Origin: Candidatus Wolframiiraptor gerlachensis
Lineage (GTDB): Archaea > Thermoproteota > Nitrososphaeria_A > Caldarchaeales > Wolframiiraptoraceae
Direction of reading: 5' to 3'
NCBI GenBank assembly: GCA_021323375.2
Contig: JAJPCT020000003.1
Coordinates: forward strand, 1 to 46,995
DNA length: 46,995 bases
The notes under the pieces: generated by a model
Seen by the model: only the letters and a program-made list of their open reading frames with translations
Told to the model about the DNA's origin: nothing
The model's database searches: none
Part shown: one piece after another, positions 1 to 8,253 of the stretch
How positions within the stretch are numbered: position 1 is the stretch's first letter
Layout of the letters: every line of letters starts with the position of its first letter
Translations under genes and position numbers: made by a program

Positions 1-30
1 AAAAAATATTTTTGGGAAGGATGTAATGGC

Positions 31-180
31 TTACGAAATGAGAACGCTATACGGATGTATTTTTCCACTAGCGATGTGCAGGGATACTTCAACGGTTAAT
101 CCCGCAATGCTTACTCCTCCTTGTGGTGGTCCAACAGTAATGATTATCTCAATATCTTGACTGGGAGCAGTTCCGCCTGC
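31..180 (-). pseudogene. C-terminal remnant of a second pilin gene
   Basis: Read on the minus strand, these 49 codons plus stop resemble the end of the pilin encoded at 574-1062: LTVEVSLHIASGKIHPYSVL here against ITVEVTLHSASGKIYPASVL there. Upstream on the same strand (about 181-300) pilin-like reading continues only in other frames with stops, so no intact start or class III signal peptide can be found. It is probably a decayed tandem duplicate. The left edge of the window does not cut it, because its stop codon lies at 31-33. The family assignment rests only on the resemblance to the neighbouring intact pilin. Confidence 0.6.
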
Positions 181-573
181 CCTCTATGTACTTGACAGTT
201 AATAACACTACTAATGCCAAGATATAGCATAATCAGTTCTACGGGCATTATTACCAGGTCCAATTATGCATGCAGGGACATCATTTATCAGCGCCTTAAG
301 GGCAAGTGGCTCCTCAGCACCTATGAGAACCCACTCTACGACAGGGAGCTGAAGGCTACAGAAAAGCTCGAGGTCGAGGCGGTGAAATGGAGCGGGTATG
401 ACAGAAGCTCCGAAGAGAGGAGAAGGCCGGAGCCCCAGATACTGCGGCCGTCAAATCCAGCCAGCTGATGCTTGACAGCTTCCCCCGATCCCCTCCCCGG
501 CCCTGAAGGGGCGAGGCTTTCGGCTGTAAAAGAACCGCAGGAAAAAGAGGGGAAGGGTTTGGGAGGGCCCGCT
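181..573. other. Gene-poor stretch with degraded coding remnants
   Basis: No intact gene is supported here. Minus-strand frames carry pieces that could be the body of the broken pilin whose tail lies at 31-180. A plus-strand open frame (214-468) has a piece, KGKWLLSTYENPLYDRE, faintly like the C-terminal part of D12-type DNA adenine methylases, but it lacks every catalytic motif and cannot be told from chance. Confidence 0.35.
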
Positions 574-1062
574 TCACGGCAGCAGCACTGAGGCCGGGTA
601 GATCTTGCCGGACGCGCTGTGGAGCGTGACCTCCACGGTTATCCCTGGGCTCGGCGCCCCCACTGTCAGCTGGAACTGGGCGACCTCGCCGGGATTGCAG
701 GTCACCTGCAGGTTTCCTATGGCTTCGGATGCAATCGTGCACGTCCCGCCCACCACGTCGAGCGCATTGACAGCGAAACCCGCGGGCGGGTTAGCTATCG
801 GCTGGCCGTTGATGTAGATGTTGTCGATTGTCGCCGACGCGGTTCCGGTGTTCTTGGCCGTTATGAAGATGTTGTACTGGTTCGGCGCGCCAGCTACGGG
901 AACTGCGTAGATATTCGTTACCTCGAATTTTTCGTACTTCGTGAATATTCCAACCAGCCCTGTCGCCCAGAATGCTACGGCGATGGCGATGACGATGGCG
1001 ATGGCGACAAGGATTACCGTTGCGACAACAGGGCTTATACCAGACCTATTCCTCAACATCAA
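574..1062 (-). CDS. Archaeal type IV pilin
   Basis: This is a 162-residue pilin subunit. It starts with a short positive leader, MMLRNRSG, followed by ISPVVATVILVAIAIVIAIA, the classic class III (prepilin peptidase) signal and hydrophobic assembly helix; cleavage is expected just before ISP, after the Gly. The rest is a beta-rich extracellular domain, with two Cys in the second half that may form a disulfide. It is the last gene of a minus-strand series with the TadC/FlaJ-like protein and two Roadblock proteins, so it is probably a substrate of that machine. A degraded copy of its C-terminus lies at 31-180. Pilin against archaellin cannot be decided from sequence, but no archaellum accessory genes are visible, so pilin is preferred. 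Confidence 0.9.
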   Translation of the reverse strand: MMLRNRSGISPVVATVILVAIAIVIAIAVAFWATGLVGIFTKYEKFEVTNIYAVPVAGAPNQYNIFITAKNTGTASATIDNIYINGQPIANPPAGFAVNALDVVGGTCTIASEAIGNLQVTCNPGEVAQFQLTVGAPSPGITVEVTLHSASGKIYPASVLLP

Positions 1063-1137
1063 CAGATATAAAGGTAATACCTTGATAAAAGAGTTTCTCC
1101 CCCATCATCAGAATGTCTAAAAAGTCTGGTAATCTCC

Positions 1138-2904
1138 TTAGCCGTATTGTGTTGGCAGGGTTATGAGCTGGACGCTCATGGTCCCGGCTATCCAGACGGC
1201 CAGAAGCGTTATCACGGACATTATTATCGCGTGCTTGAACCCTCCCGCCAGGGTCCCGTCGGCGATCTTCCCGGCCACGAGGCCGCTTATAACAGCCACA
1301 AGCACAACAGGTGGAAGGAACATGTGGACGAACTCTGATATCGAGATATAGATCCTCGCGATCTGGAGCAGCCCCTTCATGAAGACGACGAGGATAACCA
1401 CGACCGCGACGAGCATGACGGCCGTCATGTATGGTATGAGCATGAGGGGCCTCAGAGTAGCCCTCTTCTGCCTCTCCATCTCCTCCAAATCCTCCATGAA
1501 TGTGGTCAGCGTATCAAGGGTCTCAGGAGCGCCTCCGCCAACATCAATCGAGTCTATCAGGATAAACATGCCGGCCCTCGCAAGCCATCCATGAACCCTC
1601 CTCTCAAAATCCCTGTAAATAGCTCTGAGGGAGTTCCCCCAGCCAATCTGCCTACTCATGAGCTTGAGATGCTTCGTGAACCCGCCATAATCCCTATCCG
1701 AGAGAGTCCTGATACACTTCTCGGGGCTCATCCCAGTCTTCCGGGTCTCGGTCAAGTCCCTTAGAAAACGCGTCAAGCCCTGGAGAACGGACATGTTCTC
1801 CTTGCCATACTTCTCCCAGGCAACAGCGCCCGGCAGAAACAGGACTATAAAGCCGAGGCAGAGGCCGATAGTCGCCTCATAGCCCATATCAAGGCCCATA
1901 AGCCTCCTAAGCTGGACAATCAGATCTGACGTCAGGCTAAAGGGCGGAATATACCTGAGCGGCTCAGCATAGAACGGCACCACGAAGAGGACCATGAATA
2001 TCATCCCTGCCGGCATCCCGGCGAGAAAAGCCTTGAAAGGCCTCTTATCCGTGAACGGATACTTCGGCTGAGAGATGTCGGCGAGATAGATGAACATCCC
2101 AGCCATAAGGGGCATGATGAGATAGGCGAAGATCACGAACTGCTCGGCCGGAAACGTGAAATACTCGCTCGGAAGAGCCCTAGAGACTATATAGATGATA
2201 TAGAGGACAAGGGAGATCATCATGACGGTCGCCGCATAGGACTCCATAAGCATGCCAAGCCTCTCGCCAACAATCCTCATGTTCGCAGTCCTACTCTGAA
2301 AGATCACCTCAGTCTTCCTGATCAGGAAGTGGACCACATCACCACCGCTCCTCAGCGTCGAGACATAGCCCATCAGCAGATCCCTATACTCCTTAGACGG
2401 AATGTTCCTCGCCATGTCCTCTATAGCGGAGACCGGGTCCTCGCCGGTCGCCTCAACCCTCAGCTCCGCAACCCTCGCAATCTTGGCCAAATTCGGCATA
2501 AGCTCGCTCTTAGAAAGCCTCTTCAAGCTCGTGTAGGGCGGGACGCCGCCAGTCGCCATGACAGCGAGATAAGTCGCCGCATAAGGAACCTCGCTCTCAA
2601 AAACCGAGGCAATCGAGGAGGCCTGAACATAGGGATAGAAGACCCCCATCAACAAGACCAGCAGCGGCACAGCCATAACAATAAGCGAGAACAGGCTCCG
2701 AGTAACCAGATACAGGATAAAGGCCAGGGGCACGCAAGCCAGGGCAGCTATGACCGTGATCCCGGCGACAGTCGCCGCATAAGCCTCCGGATGAACCCTC
2801 ATCACGGCGGCCTCAAGCTTCGAGGAGATCCCCGGGAAGATCCTGAGAAGAAGGGATCCCAGACCTCTAAAACTAGCATAGAAGAAGCCATACATGTTAT
2901 CCAT
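1138..2904 (-). CDS. TadC/FlaJ-like type IV pilus membrane platform protein
   Basis: This 588-residue polytopic membrane protein has two copies of the type II secretion F (T2SSF) fold. The first half has a soluble helical part (about 105-215) between membrane-helix groups. The second half repeats this arrangement, with the soluble part at about 375-490. The doubled form is usual for archaeal FlaJ/TadC-like platform proteins. In this family the platform sits in the cytoplasmic membrane and converts turning of the hexameric ATPase into pilus assembly. The matching ATPase starts divergently at 4086. The gene follows the Roadblock gene at 2937-3305 by 32 bases and precedes the pilin by 75 bases, so co-transcription is likely. 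The substrate specificity is unknown. Confidence 0.88.
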   Translation of the reverse strand: MDNMYGFFYASFRGLGSLLLRIFPGISSKLEAAVMRVHPEAYAATVAGITVIAALACVPLAFILYLVTRSLFSLIVMAVPLLVLLMGVFYPYVQASSIASVFESEVPYAATYLAVMATGGVPPYTSLKRLSKSELMPNLAKIARVAELRVEATGEDPVSAIEDMARNIPSKEYRDLLMGYVSTLRSGGDVVHFLIRKTEVIFQSRTANMRIVGERLGMLMESYAATVMMISLVLYIIYIVSRALPSEYFTFPAEQFVIFAYLIMPLMAGMFIYLADISQPKYPFTDKRPFKAFLAGMPAGMIFMVLFVVPFYAEPLRYIPPFSLTSDLIVQLRRLMGLDMGYEATIGLCLGFIVLFLPGAVAWEKYGKENMSVLQGLTRFLRDLTETRKTGMSPEKCIRTLSDRDYGGFTKHLKLMSRQIGWGNSLRAIYRDFERRVHGWLARAGMFILIDSIDVGGGAPETLDTLTTFMEDLEEMERQKRATLRPLMLIPYMTAVMLVAVVVILVVFMKGLLQIARIYISISEFVHMFLPPVVLVAVISGLVAGKIADGTLAGGFKHAIIMSVITLLAVWIAGTMSVQLITLPTQYG

Positions 2905-2936
2905 GAAGCCCAGGTCTCAAGCCACCCCCAGCAAGC

Positions 2937-3305
2937 CTATTCCGAGAGATAGGCCTCGAGAAGGAGCTCCACGTAGCCGAGATTCGGGTTTTGCCTCGTC
3001 AAGCAGACCATATAGTATCCCTTATACTGCCTGATTAGGATGAATCTCCCATTATCAAGCTGTATATTGAACCTCTTATAACCCTTGGCGCCCATGAGCT
3101 CTATCACGGCGGATATGGCGCCGCAGACAGCCGCAGCAGCCGCGGCAATATACTCCGAGTTGAAGTTCGGGTTATCGCTCTCATGAGCTATTGGCATACC
3201 ATCCTCGGAAACAGCCTCAACAGCGTCAATCCAGCCCCGGCTGTTCATCTTGATCGCGCGGACAAGCCCGGCCAGCAGCCTCTCCTCAGCGCTCGTGATC
3301 ATCAC
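2937..3305 (-). CDS. Soluble Roadblock/LC7 domain protein (copy 1)
   Basis: A 122-residue protein made of a single Roadblock/LC7 domain. Members usually dimerise and bind small Ras-like GTPases, as MglB does with MglA. The features seen are RGWIDAVEAVSEDGMPIA (central strand and turn), a long Ala-rich helix (EYIAAAAAAVCGAI) and a C-terminal NPNLGYVELLLEAYLSE. It is close to the protein at 7891-8247, which has RGWVDAIIIVSQDGAPLA and NPNLGF..LVFEAYLS at the same positions, so the two are paralogues. It overlaps the upstream membrane-anchored Roadblock gene by four bases, which suggests tight translational coupling and perhaps a heterodimer. Confidence 0.85.
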   Translation of the reverse strand: MMITSAEERLLAGLVRAIKMNSRGWIDAVEAVSEDGMPIAHESDNPNFNSEYIAAAAAAVCGAISAVIELMGAKGYKRFNIQLDNGRFILIRQYKGYYMVCLTRQNPNLGYVELLLEAYLSE

Positions 3306-3976
3306 TTAAACCTCCCCAAGCTCTCCGACAAATATGCCCTTAGGAGATCCCTAACCTCCTCAACGCCGAACTCGGATCCACCGCCAACCGTGAGCGCATA
3401 CACCTCGGACTCGCCAATCCTCCCAACGAGGAAGAGCATTACCCTCTCTTCGCCCTCTGAGACCATGTAGCTGAACCCGGGGTTAAGCCTCCGGACAAGG
3501 GAGATGAAGTCGGCGACGGAGGCTGCAACCCTATCATCCTCACCAACATTATACGAGTCAATCGGTATCCCAGATTGATTGAGAAGTATCACAGACTTCA
3601 AGCCCAACATGGATGCAACCTCCTCTAGCGAGGCAAACCCAAACTCCTCACCCGCCTCAGCGGGCTTAATCTCGAGGCTCTCAAGCGGCCTCGGCGGAGG
3701 CGGCGCGGGCTTAACCTCGGCCTTGGCAGCAGGCTTAGTAGCTACACTAGGCCTAGGCGCAGCGGGCTTGGAAACAGCCGGCCTAGAAGATGTTGGTGGA
3801 GGGGCTGGAGGAGCCGCTACACTAGGAGCTACAGGCCGCGGAGGGCCTACCATCTTACGAGCCGCAGACCTGACAAGAAGAAGTGAGGCAACGGAGAGCG
3901 CGATCGAGACAACGGCTAAAATTACTATTAGGAGGATGAGGAATGATAACTCGCTAATGAAGGGTAAGCCATCCAT
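3302..3976 (-). CDS. Membrane-anchored Roadblock-like protein with Pro/Ala linker (copy 1)
   Basis: A 224-residue protein with one N-terminal membrane helix (about 10-36, SFLILLIVILAVVSIALSV), a Pro/Ala/Lys-rich flexible linker (about 42-95) and a C-terminal Roadblock-like domain (about 110-224). The linker would hold the domain away from the cytoplasmic face. The domain keeps the SVILLNQSGIPIDSYN strand-turn pattern of Roadblock proteins. It resembles the protein at 8254-8784 in layout and sequence (shared ..EDDRVAASVADF / ..EHGARAAASFAEL). It is first in a minus-strand operon with the soluble Roadblock, TadC/FlaJ and the pilin, which suggests that it recruits a GTPase module to the pilus base. 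Confidence 0.8.
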   Translation of the reverse strand: MDGLPFISELSFLILLIVILAVVSIALSVASLLLVRSAARKMVGPPRPVAPSVAAPPAPPPTSSRPAVSKPAAPRPSVATKPAAKAEVKPAPPPPRPLESLEIKPAEAGEEFGFASLEEVASMLGLKSVILLNQSGIPIDSYNVGEDDRVAASVADFISLVRRLNPGFSYMVSEGEERVMLFLVGRIGESEVYALTVGGGSEFGVEEVRDLLRAYLSESLGRFK

Positions 3977-4008
3977 CTCCAGCTAGTAAATAAACGGTAT
4001 TAAGCCGC

Positions 4009-4081
4009 TTATAATCCTTCTCTCACCGGCCTCCCGCCGGATCGAAACATATATCTCCTCTGCACGAGGATATAGGTGGCG
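4009..4081. promoter_or_regulatory. Divergent promoter region and SD for the pilus ATPase gene
   Basis: The 109-base gap between the divergent genes contains a TATA-like ttataa (4009-4014) about 33 bases before the minus-strand start at 3976, and acatatat (about 4047-4054) about 35 bases before the ATPase start. The sequence aggtgg lies 7 bases before the ATG at 4086 and matches the archaeal anti-SD. Assigned by eye. Confidence 0.45.
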
Positions 4082-4085
4082 AGGA

Positions 4086-7000
4086 ATGGGCTTGGCGAAG
4101 AAGGGGAAGTCCGAGGAGCCGCCGAACCCCTGGAAGGGCATAGAGGTGAAGCCCATCCCAGAGGACTATGAGGTGCTGGATCGGTATGCTATCAGGGAGG
4201 GGCTGGCTGAGGTTGTGATCGCAACACCCCCTGGCGAGACCCCCGAGCCAACATACTTCGCAGTAGAGGTTCAGCTCACGCCACAGGAGGCCCTAGCGCT
4301 GGAAAAGCTGAAGGATATACTCTCGAAGGAGCTGGAGCCGCCTAAGCCCGGCGAGGAGGAGGATGCTAAGAGAATCCTCCTAGAGACGGCCGACAAGCTC
4401 CTGAAAAAATATGAGCGGGCCCTTGGGAGATTTGACGAGGAGTCGAGGCAGAAGCTATTCTACTATCTCGAGAGGGATATGACAGGATTCGGCCCCCTCA
4501 ACATAATAATGGAGGATTATAGGATCGAGGACGTCTCATGCGATGGCGTAAACATCCCGATATATGTCTGGCACAGGGACTATGAGAGCATCCCAACAAA
4601 CATAATGTTCACGGATCGAGATGCTCTCGACGACTACATAATCCAGCTAGCCCACAAATCCGAGAAACACATATCATCAGCATTCCCGATACTCGACGCG
4701 ATGATCTATGGCAAGCATAGGCTCGCCGCGACATTCAGGGAGGAGATCTCGCCACGCGGAAGCACATTCACTATAAGAAAATTCAGGGAGAAGCCTTTCA
4801 GCATAACAGAGCTGCTACAGTCTGGACTCCTCAGCCCGGAGATGGCCGCATATTTCTGGCTATTGATAGAGCATAAGGCGAACATACTCGTGGCTGGCGC
4901 GACTGGGAGCGGAAAGACTACGATCCTAAACGCGCTGATGTGCTTCGTAAAGCCTAGAATGAAGATCGTAACATGCGAGGAGACAGCCGAGCTAAACATA
5001 CCAACAGAAAACTGGGTAAGATTCGTGACACGAGAAAGCTATGGGCTCGGAGCACAGAAAATAGGGGAAATCACCTTATATGATCTGGTCAAGACAAGCC
5101 TCAGATACAGGCCAGACTACCTCATAGTCGGAGAGGTAAGAGGAGAGGAGGCATTCGTCCTATTCCAGGCCATAGCTAGCGTTTCTTGGGACACGCCGAT
5201 ATTGATAAGAGATGTTCAAGGTGGGGGGCCGAGACTCGTCAGAATTGGGGAATTCGTGGACCAATTTTATGAACCATCAGAGGAAAGGGTGCCGAAATTT
5301 ATTAATGGATTCGAGGTGATGACTCTTAGCAAGAGTGGGGAGGTTTGTTGGAAACCAATCCGCTATGTCCTAAGACACAGGACAAACAAGATCTACAAGA
5401 TAAGGTATGTTGGTGGAGAGGTTAGGGCCACAGGGTCACATAGCGTCTTCGTGCTGGATGAGGACTCGCTAACGATAAGAATGAAAAGAGTCAGCGAGCT
5501 AAAGCGTGGGGACATTCTCGTAAGCTTCCTAAAGAGACGCGAGGAGGATTCTTCGAACCCGAGGTTGGATCTAATAGAAATCTTAGGAGATCGACGTAAG
5601 GATTTCGTTGACGGCCTCCCACCGAACATTAAAGCTCTAGTAGGCAGAAACCCCGTGAGCCTGGCAACATACCTAGAGATTGAGAGATCCCGCGATACTA
5701 GGGAGAATCTGAGGATAAGGCGATGGCATACCGGGAACTGGGTTCCAGCAGTCCTAGAGGTTGACGAGGACTTGGCATTTGTTATGGGCGTTTACCTGGC
5801 TGATGGTTGCGTAAAGGAGCATAAGGGTAAGAGCCTTTGCTTCAGCTTAGGACCAAGGAGAAGAGATGTCGAGGAGAAGGTAATCAAGATATTTTGGGAG
5901 AAATTCAAGCTTAAGCCGATAATAGACGATAAGGGTAGCTATCATATAGTAACCTTTAACTCGACTATACTCGCGGAGCTCTTCAAGAAGCTTATGGGAG
6001 GAAAGTTGGAAGAGAAGCATGTGCCGAGCTTTCTATGGCGCGCGCCTAAGAGGATAATTAAGGCATTCCTGAGCGGGTATGCGGCGGGTTCGCGTAGAAA
6101 GGTGAGGAATAGAAAGGATGGGTGCTATGTCATTAAGAAAGCTATGCTCGCGTGCGAGATCTCTTGGCTCGCGCGGATGACAGGCTTGAACTCTTATATC
6201 ATTAGGGAGGGTCACGGGCATTATGGCTCATATAATGTCTTAGGGCTTAAGGATGAGGTAAAGCCGCCGAGCGCGAATCTAGTGCCCCTTAAGCCGATCA
6301 TCAGCCTATACAAGAGTTTAAATCCATCCAACATGCCTTGGAATTTCACACACGTATTTAATGGCAAAAGGAGGTTCATTAGCAGAGAGAAAGCCCGGGT
6401 AGTCTTAAACTGGATTCTGCAAAAAAGAAGACGCGAGCCAGAGGATAAGGATCATGAAATCTTGGCAAGGCTGAATCTGCTACTCCAGAGCGATATAGCT
6501 TTGGCTCCGGTGCTTGAAGTGATTGAGGAAAGCTATGATGGATACGTTTATGACATTTCTGTTCCTGAGACCGAGGCATTTTATGGCGGATCAACACCGG
6601 TCCTCCTTCACAACACGGGTCACGGCGGCCTCTCAACTATTCATGCTGAGAATATAGAGTCTGTGATGAAGAGACTTGTAAGTCCTCCGATGAATATTCC
6701 GCCTAGCCATATTCCGCTCTTGGATGCTGTGGCGCTTGTTGATAGGGTTCGCCTGCCTAGGCCGATTGATGGGAGGACCTATGCTAGGAGGATTAGGTAT
6801 GTGTGGGAGGTTGTTGATTATGGGAAGTACGTGACGATCGCTGAGTGGAATCCAGCGACTGATCAGTTCGTGACGAATTTCACAGACAGCATCGTTTTGG
6901 ATAAGATAGCCGTTAAAACCGCAAAGACAAAAGAGGAGATATTAGCTGAGATTGATAGGAGGGCAAGAATACTCAAAAACATGTTGGAAAGGGGTATGCT

Positions 7001-7364
7001 CGAGATAAGCGATGTAGCTAAGGAGGTGTATGCATACTATTCTAATCCTGAGCAGGTGCTGAGGAAATATGGGATAGCCGTGGAGGAGATCCAGGTCCCG
7101 GTGGGATCTTCTAGGGGGGGTGCCGGTAGCTTTGGGGCCGAGTCCTATAGGGCGGCGAGGGCTTTGGCGGAGGAGGATGGCGAGGCTGCGATCGCCGAGA
7201 AAGTGCTCAGCCTCCTCAGGCAGCATGGTGGAGTATATCCGCTGTGGAGGATCTTTGTCGAGACCCCGGCCCCGAAGATCATGGTCTTCAAGGCTCTGAA
7301 GAGGCTGAGGGAGAGCGGGAAAATAGAGATGTCGAGATCAATGGTGGTTCTGAGGGGAGGCTAA
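4086..7364 (+). CDS. FlaI/TadA/PilT-type secretion ATPase precursor, interrupted by an intein
   Basis: A 1092-residue precursor; removing the intein (residues 365-843) leaves a 613-residue ATPase. Exteins show the N-terminal domain with YLERDMTGFGPLN (about 127-139), Walker A GATGSGKT (271-278), an Asp-box TCEETAELN, a Walker B-like LIVGEVRGEEAFVLFQA (just before the intein) and the His-box TGHGGLSTIHAEN right after it. The family forms hexamers on the cytoplasmic side of the membrane and drives pilus assembly or secretion with the TadC/FlaJ platform, here encoded at 1138-2904. The C-terminal tail (about 1025-1092) looks like a small winged helix and extends beyond the usual core. An aggtgg ribosome site supports the ATG at 4086. 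The gene runs convergently into the GTPase gene at 7388. Confidence 0.93.
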   Translation: MGLAKKGKSEEPPNPWKGIEVKPIPEDYEVLDRYAIREGLAEVVIATPPGETPEPTYFAVEVQLTPQEALALEKLKDILSKELEPPKPGEEEDAKRILLETADKLLKKYERALGRFDEESRQKLFYYLERDMTGFGPLNIIMEDYRIEDVSCDGVNIPIYVWHRDYESIPTNIMFTDRDALDDYIIQLAHKSEKHISSAFPILDAMIYGKHRLAATFREEISPRGSTFTIRKFREKPFSITELLQSGLLSPEMAAYFWLLIEHKANILVAGATGSGKTTILNALMCFVKPRMKIVTCEETAELNIPTENWVRFVTRESYGLGAQKIGEITLYDLVKTSLRYRPDYLIVGEVRGEEAFVLFQAIASVSWDTPILIRDVQGGGPRLVRIGEFVDQFYEPSEERVPKFINGFEVMTLSKSGEVCWKPIRYVLRHRTNKIYKIRYVGGEVRATGSHSVFVLDEDSLTIRMKRVSELKRGDILVSFLKRREEDSSNPRLDLIEILGDRRKDFVDGLPPNIKALVGRNPVSLATYLEIERSRDTRENLRIRRWHTGNWVPAVLEVDEDLAFVMGVYLADGCVKEHKGKSLCFSLGPRRRDVEEKVIKIFWEKFKLKPIIDDKGSYHIVTFNSTILAELFKKLMGGKLEEKHVPSFLWRAPKRIIKAFLSGYAAGSRRKVRNRKDGCYVIKKAMLACEISWLARMTGLNSYIIREGHGHYGSYNVLGLKDEVKPPSANLVPLKPIISLYKSLNPSNMPWNFTHVFNGKRRFISREKARVVLNWILQKRRREPEDKDHEILARLNLLLQSDIALAPVLEVIEESYDGYVYDISVPETEAFYGGSTPVLLHNTGHGGLSTIHAENIESVMKRLVSPPMNIPPSHIPLLDAVALVDRVRLPRPIDGRTYARRIRYVWEVVDYGKYVTIAEWNPATDQFVTNFTDSIVLDKIAVKTAKTKEEILAEIDRRARILKNMLERGMLEISDVAKEVYAYYSNPEQVLRKYGIAVEEIQVPVGSSRGGAGSFGAESYRAARALAEEDGEAAIAEKVLSLLRQHGGVYPLWRIFVETPAPKIMVFKALKRLRESGKIEMSRSMVVLRGG
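5178..6614 (+). mobile_element. 479-residue intein with degenerate LAGLIDADG endonuclease, inserted in the His-box of the pilus ATPase
   Basis: Excision joins ..LFQAIA to TGHGGLSTIH.., which restores the conserved family sequence exactly, so the borders are Ser365 and Asn843 with Thr844 as the +1 residue. Splicing motifs seen: block A SVSWDTPILIRD (Ser in place of the usual Cys), block B TGSH (449-452), block F-like YDGYVYDISVPETEAFYGG, and block G VLLHN followed by Thr. An endonuclease domain sits between them: the first LAGLIDADG helix is LAFVMGVYLADGC (563-575, acidic residue kept). The second, FLSGYAAGSR (661-670), has lost the expected Asp, so cleavage is probably weak or absent. Splicing itself looks intact. 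Confidence 0.93.
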
Positions 7365-7387
7365 GGCTGAGAGCCCGCAGCCCTCCC

Positions 7388-7894
7388 CTACTCGATCATT
7401 TCCAGCAAGGTCTTCAACAGATTGACCGCGCTCTCCCTGTTGAGGGCGATAGTCGGTATTATCGGGATCTCCGGGGGAGCCTTAAGGGAGTATCGCATTA
7501 CCTTCTCGGGGATCATGTTCCCCCCGTCAGCCTTATTCGCGGCGATAACATGGGGCACGCCGGGAAAATTCCTCCTAAAGTAGTCGTATACGAATGCGGC
7601 GTCCAGAAGGCTTCTTGGATCTTGAGAATCGACCATGAGTATGTATCCATCCATCCCCTTGGCCAGAACCCGCCACATGAAGAAGAACCTCCGCTGTCCA
7701 GGAGTCCCAAAGATCCTAACACGCTGGCCATCAATCTCTAGGATCCCGAAGTCTAGAGCCACGGTCGTGGTCTGCTTGACTGTCTCTACGAGAAGCCTCC
7801 TATCAGACTCCAGTATCTTCCCGCATAGCGTCTTTATGAGGGTGGTCTTCCCCGCGTTGAAGGGCCCTGTAACAACGATCTTGTAGGTCTTCAT
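7388..7894 (-). CDS. Small Ras-like GTPase (MglA-like, COG2229-type)
   Basis: A 168-residue single-domain GTPase. Motifs: P-loop GPFNAGKT (10-17), switch I Thr in QTTTVALDF (41-49), G3 region FGTPGQRRF (62-70) in which the usual Asp of DxxG is Gly, and G4 NKAD (120-123). The GTPGQ variant is typical of the MglA/COG2229 type GTPases that work with Roadblock regulators. It overlaps the upstream Roadblock gene (7891-8247) by four bases and ends the operon membrane-Roadblock, Roadblock, GTPase. It runs convergently to the pilus ATPase gene. Proposed role (inference): a nucleotide-controlled switch for placing or activating the pilus machine, with the Roadblock proteins as regulators. Confidence 0.88.
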   Translation of the reverse strand: MKTYKIVVTGPFNAGKTTLIKTLCGKILESDRRLLVETVKQTTTVALDFGILEIDGQRVRIFGTPGQRRFFFMWRVLAKGMDGYILMVDSQDPRSLLDAAFVYDYFRRNFPGVPHVIAANKADGGNMIPEKVMRYSLKAPPEIPIIPTIALNRESAVNLLKTLLEMIE

Positions 7895-8247
7895 CTCGAG
7901 AGATATGCCTCGAATACTAGGTTTATGAAGCCGAGGTTTGGGTTGGGCTTAGTCACAGCGACGACATAATAGTCCCTATACCTTCTGATGAGGAGATGGC
8001 GCTTCTCCCCGAGCTTCACGTCCACGGCATCAAATCCCCTCGAGTTGATGAGCTCGAGAACGGCGTCCGTCGCCCCAGCTATCGATGATGTGGCGGCCGC
8101 GACATATTCCGGGTCGATATCAATATTAGCGCTATATGCTAGTGGCGCGCCATCTTGTGAAACTATGATTATCGCGTCCACCCATCCCCTACAACTAATC
8201 ATGATGTCCTCGATCAGGGAATTGAGCTCCGAGCGGATAGACTCCAC
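7891..8247 (-). CDS. Soluble Roadblock/LC7 domain protein (copy 2)
   Basis: A 118-residue single Roadblock/LC7 domain. The motif RGWVDAIIIVSQDGAPLA, the helix EYVAAATSSIAGATDAVLEL and the tail NPNLGFINLVFEAYLSR align with the copy at 2937-3305. It is translationally coupled: its start lies 7 bases after the membrane-anchored Roadblock gene and its end overlaps the GTPase by four bases. By analogy with MglB and eukaryotic Roadblock proteins it would bind the co-encoded GTPase as a dimer, either as activating protein or as scaffold. Which of the two soluble copies partners this GTPase cannot be read from the sequence. Confidence 0.87.
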   Translation of the reverse strand: MESIRSELNSLIEDIMISCRGWVDAIIIVSQDGAPLAYSANIDIDPEYVAAATSSIAGATDAVLELINSRGFDAVDVKLGEKRHLLIRRYRDYYVVAVTKPNPNLGFINLVFEAYLSR

Positions 8248-8253
8248 GTCACC

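Noticed and set aside
214-468. Plus-strand frame with faint D12-methylase-like tail
   Set aside because: No catalytic motif (DPPY) and the opposite strand has pilin-like pieces in the same place; evidence too weak for a gene call.
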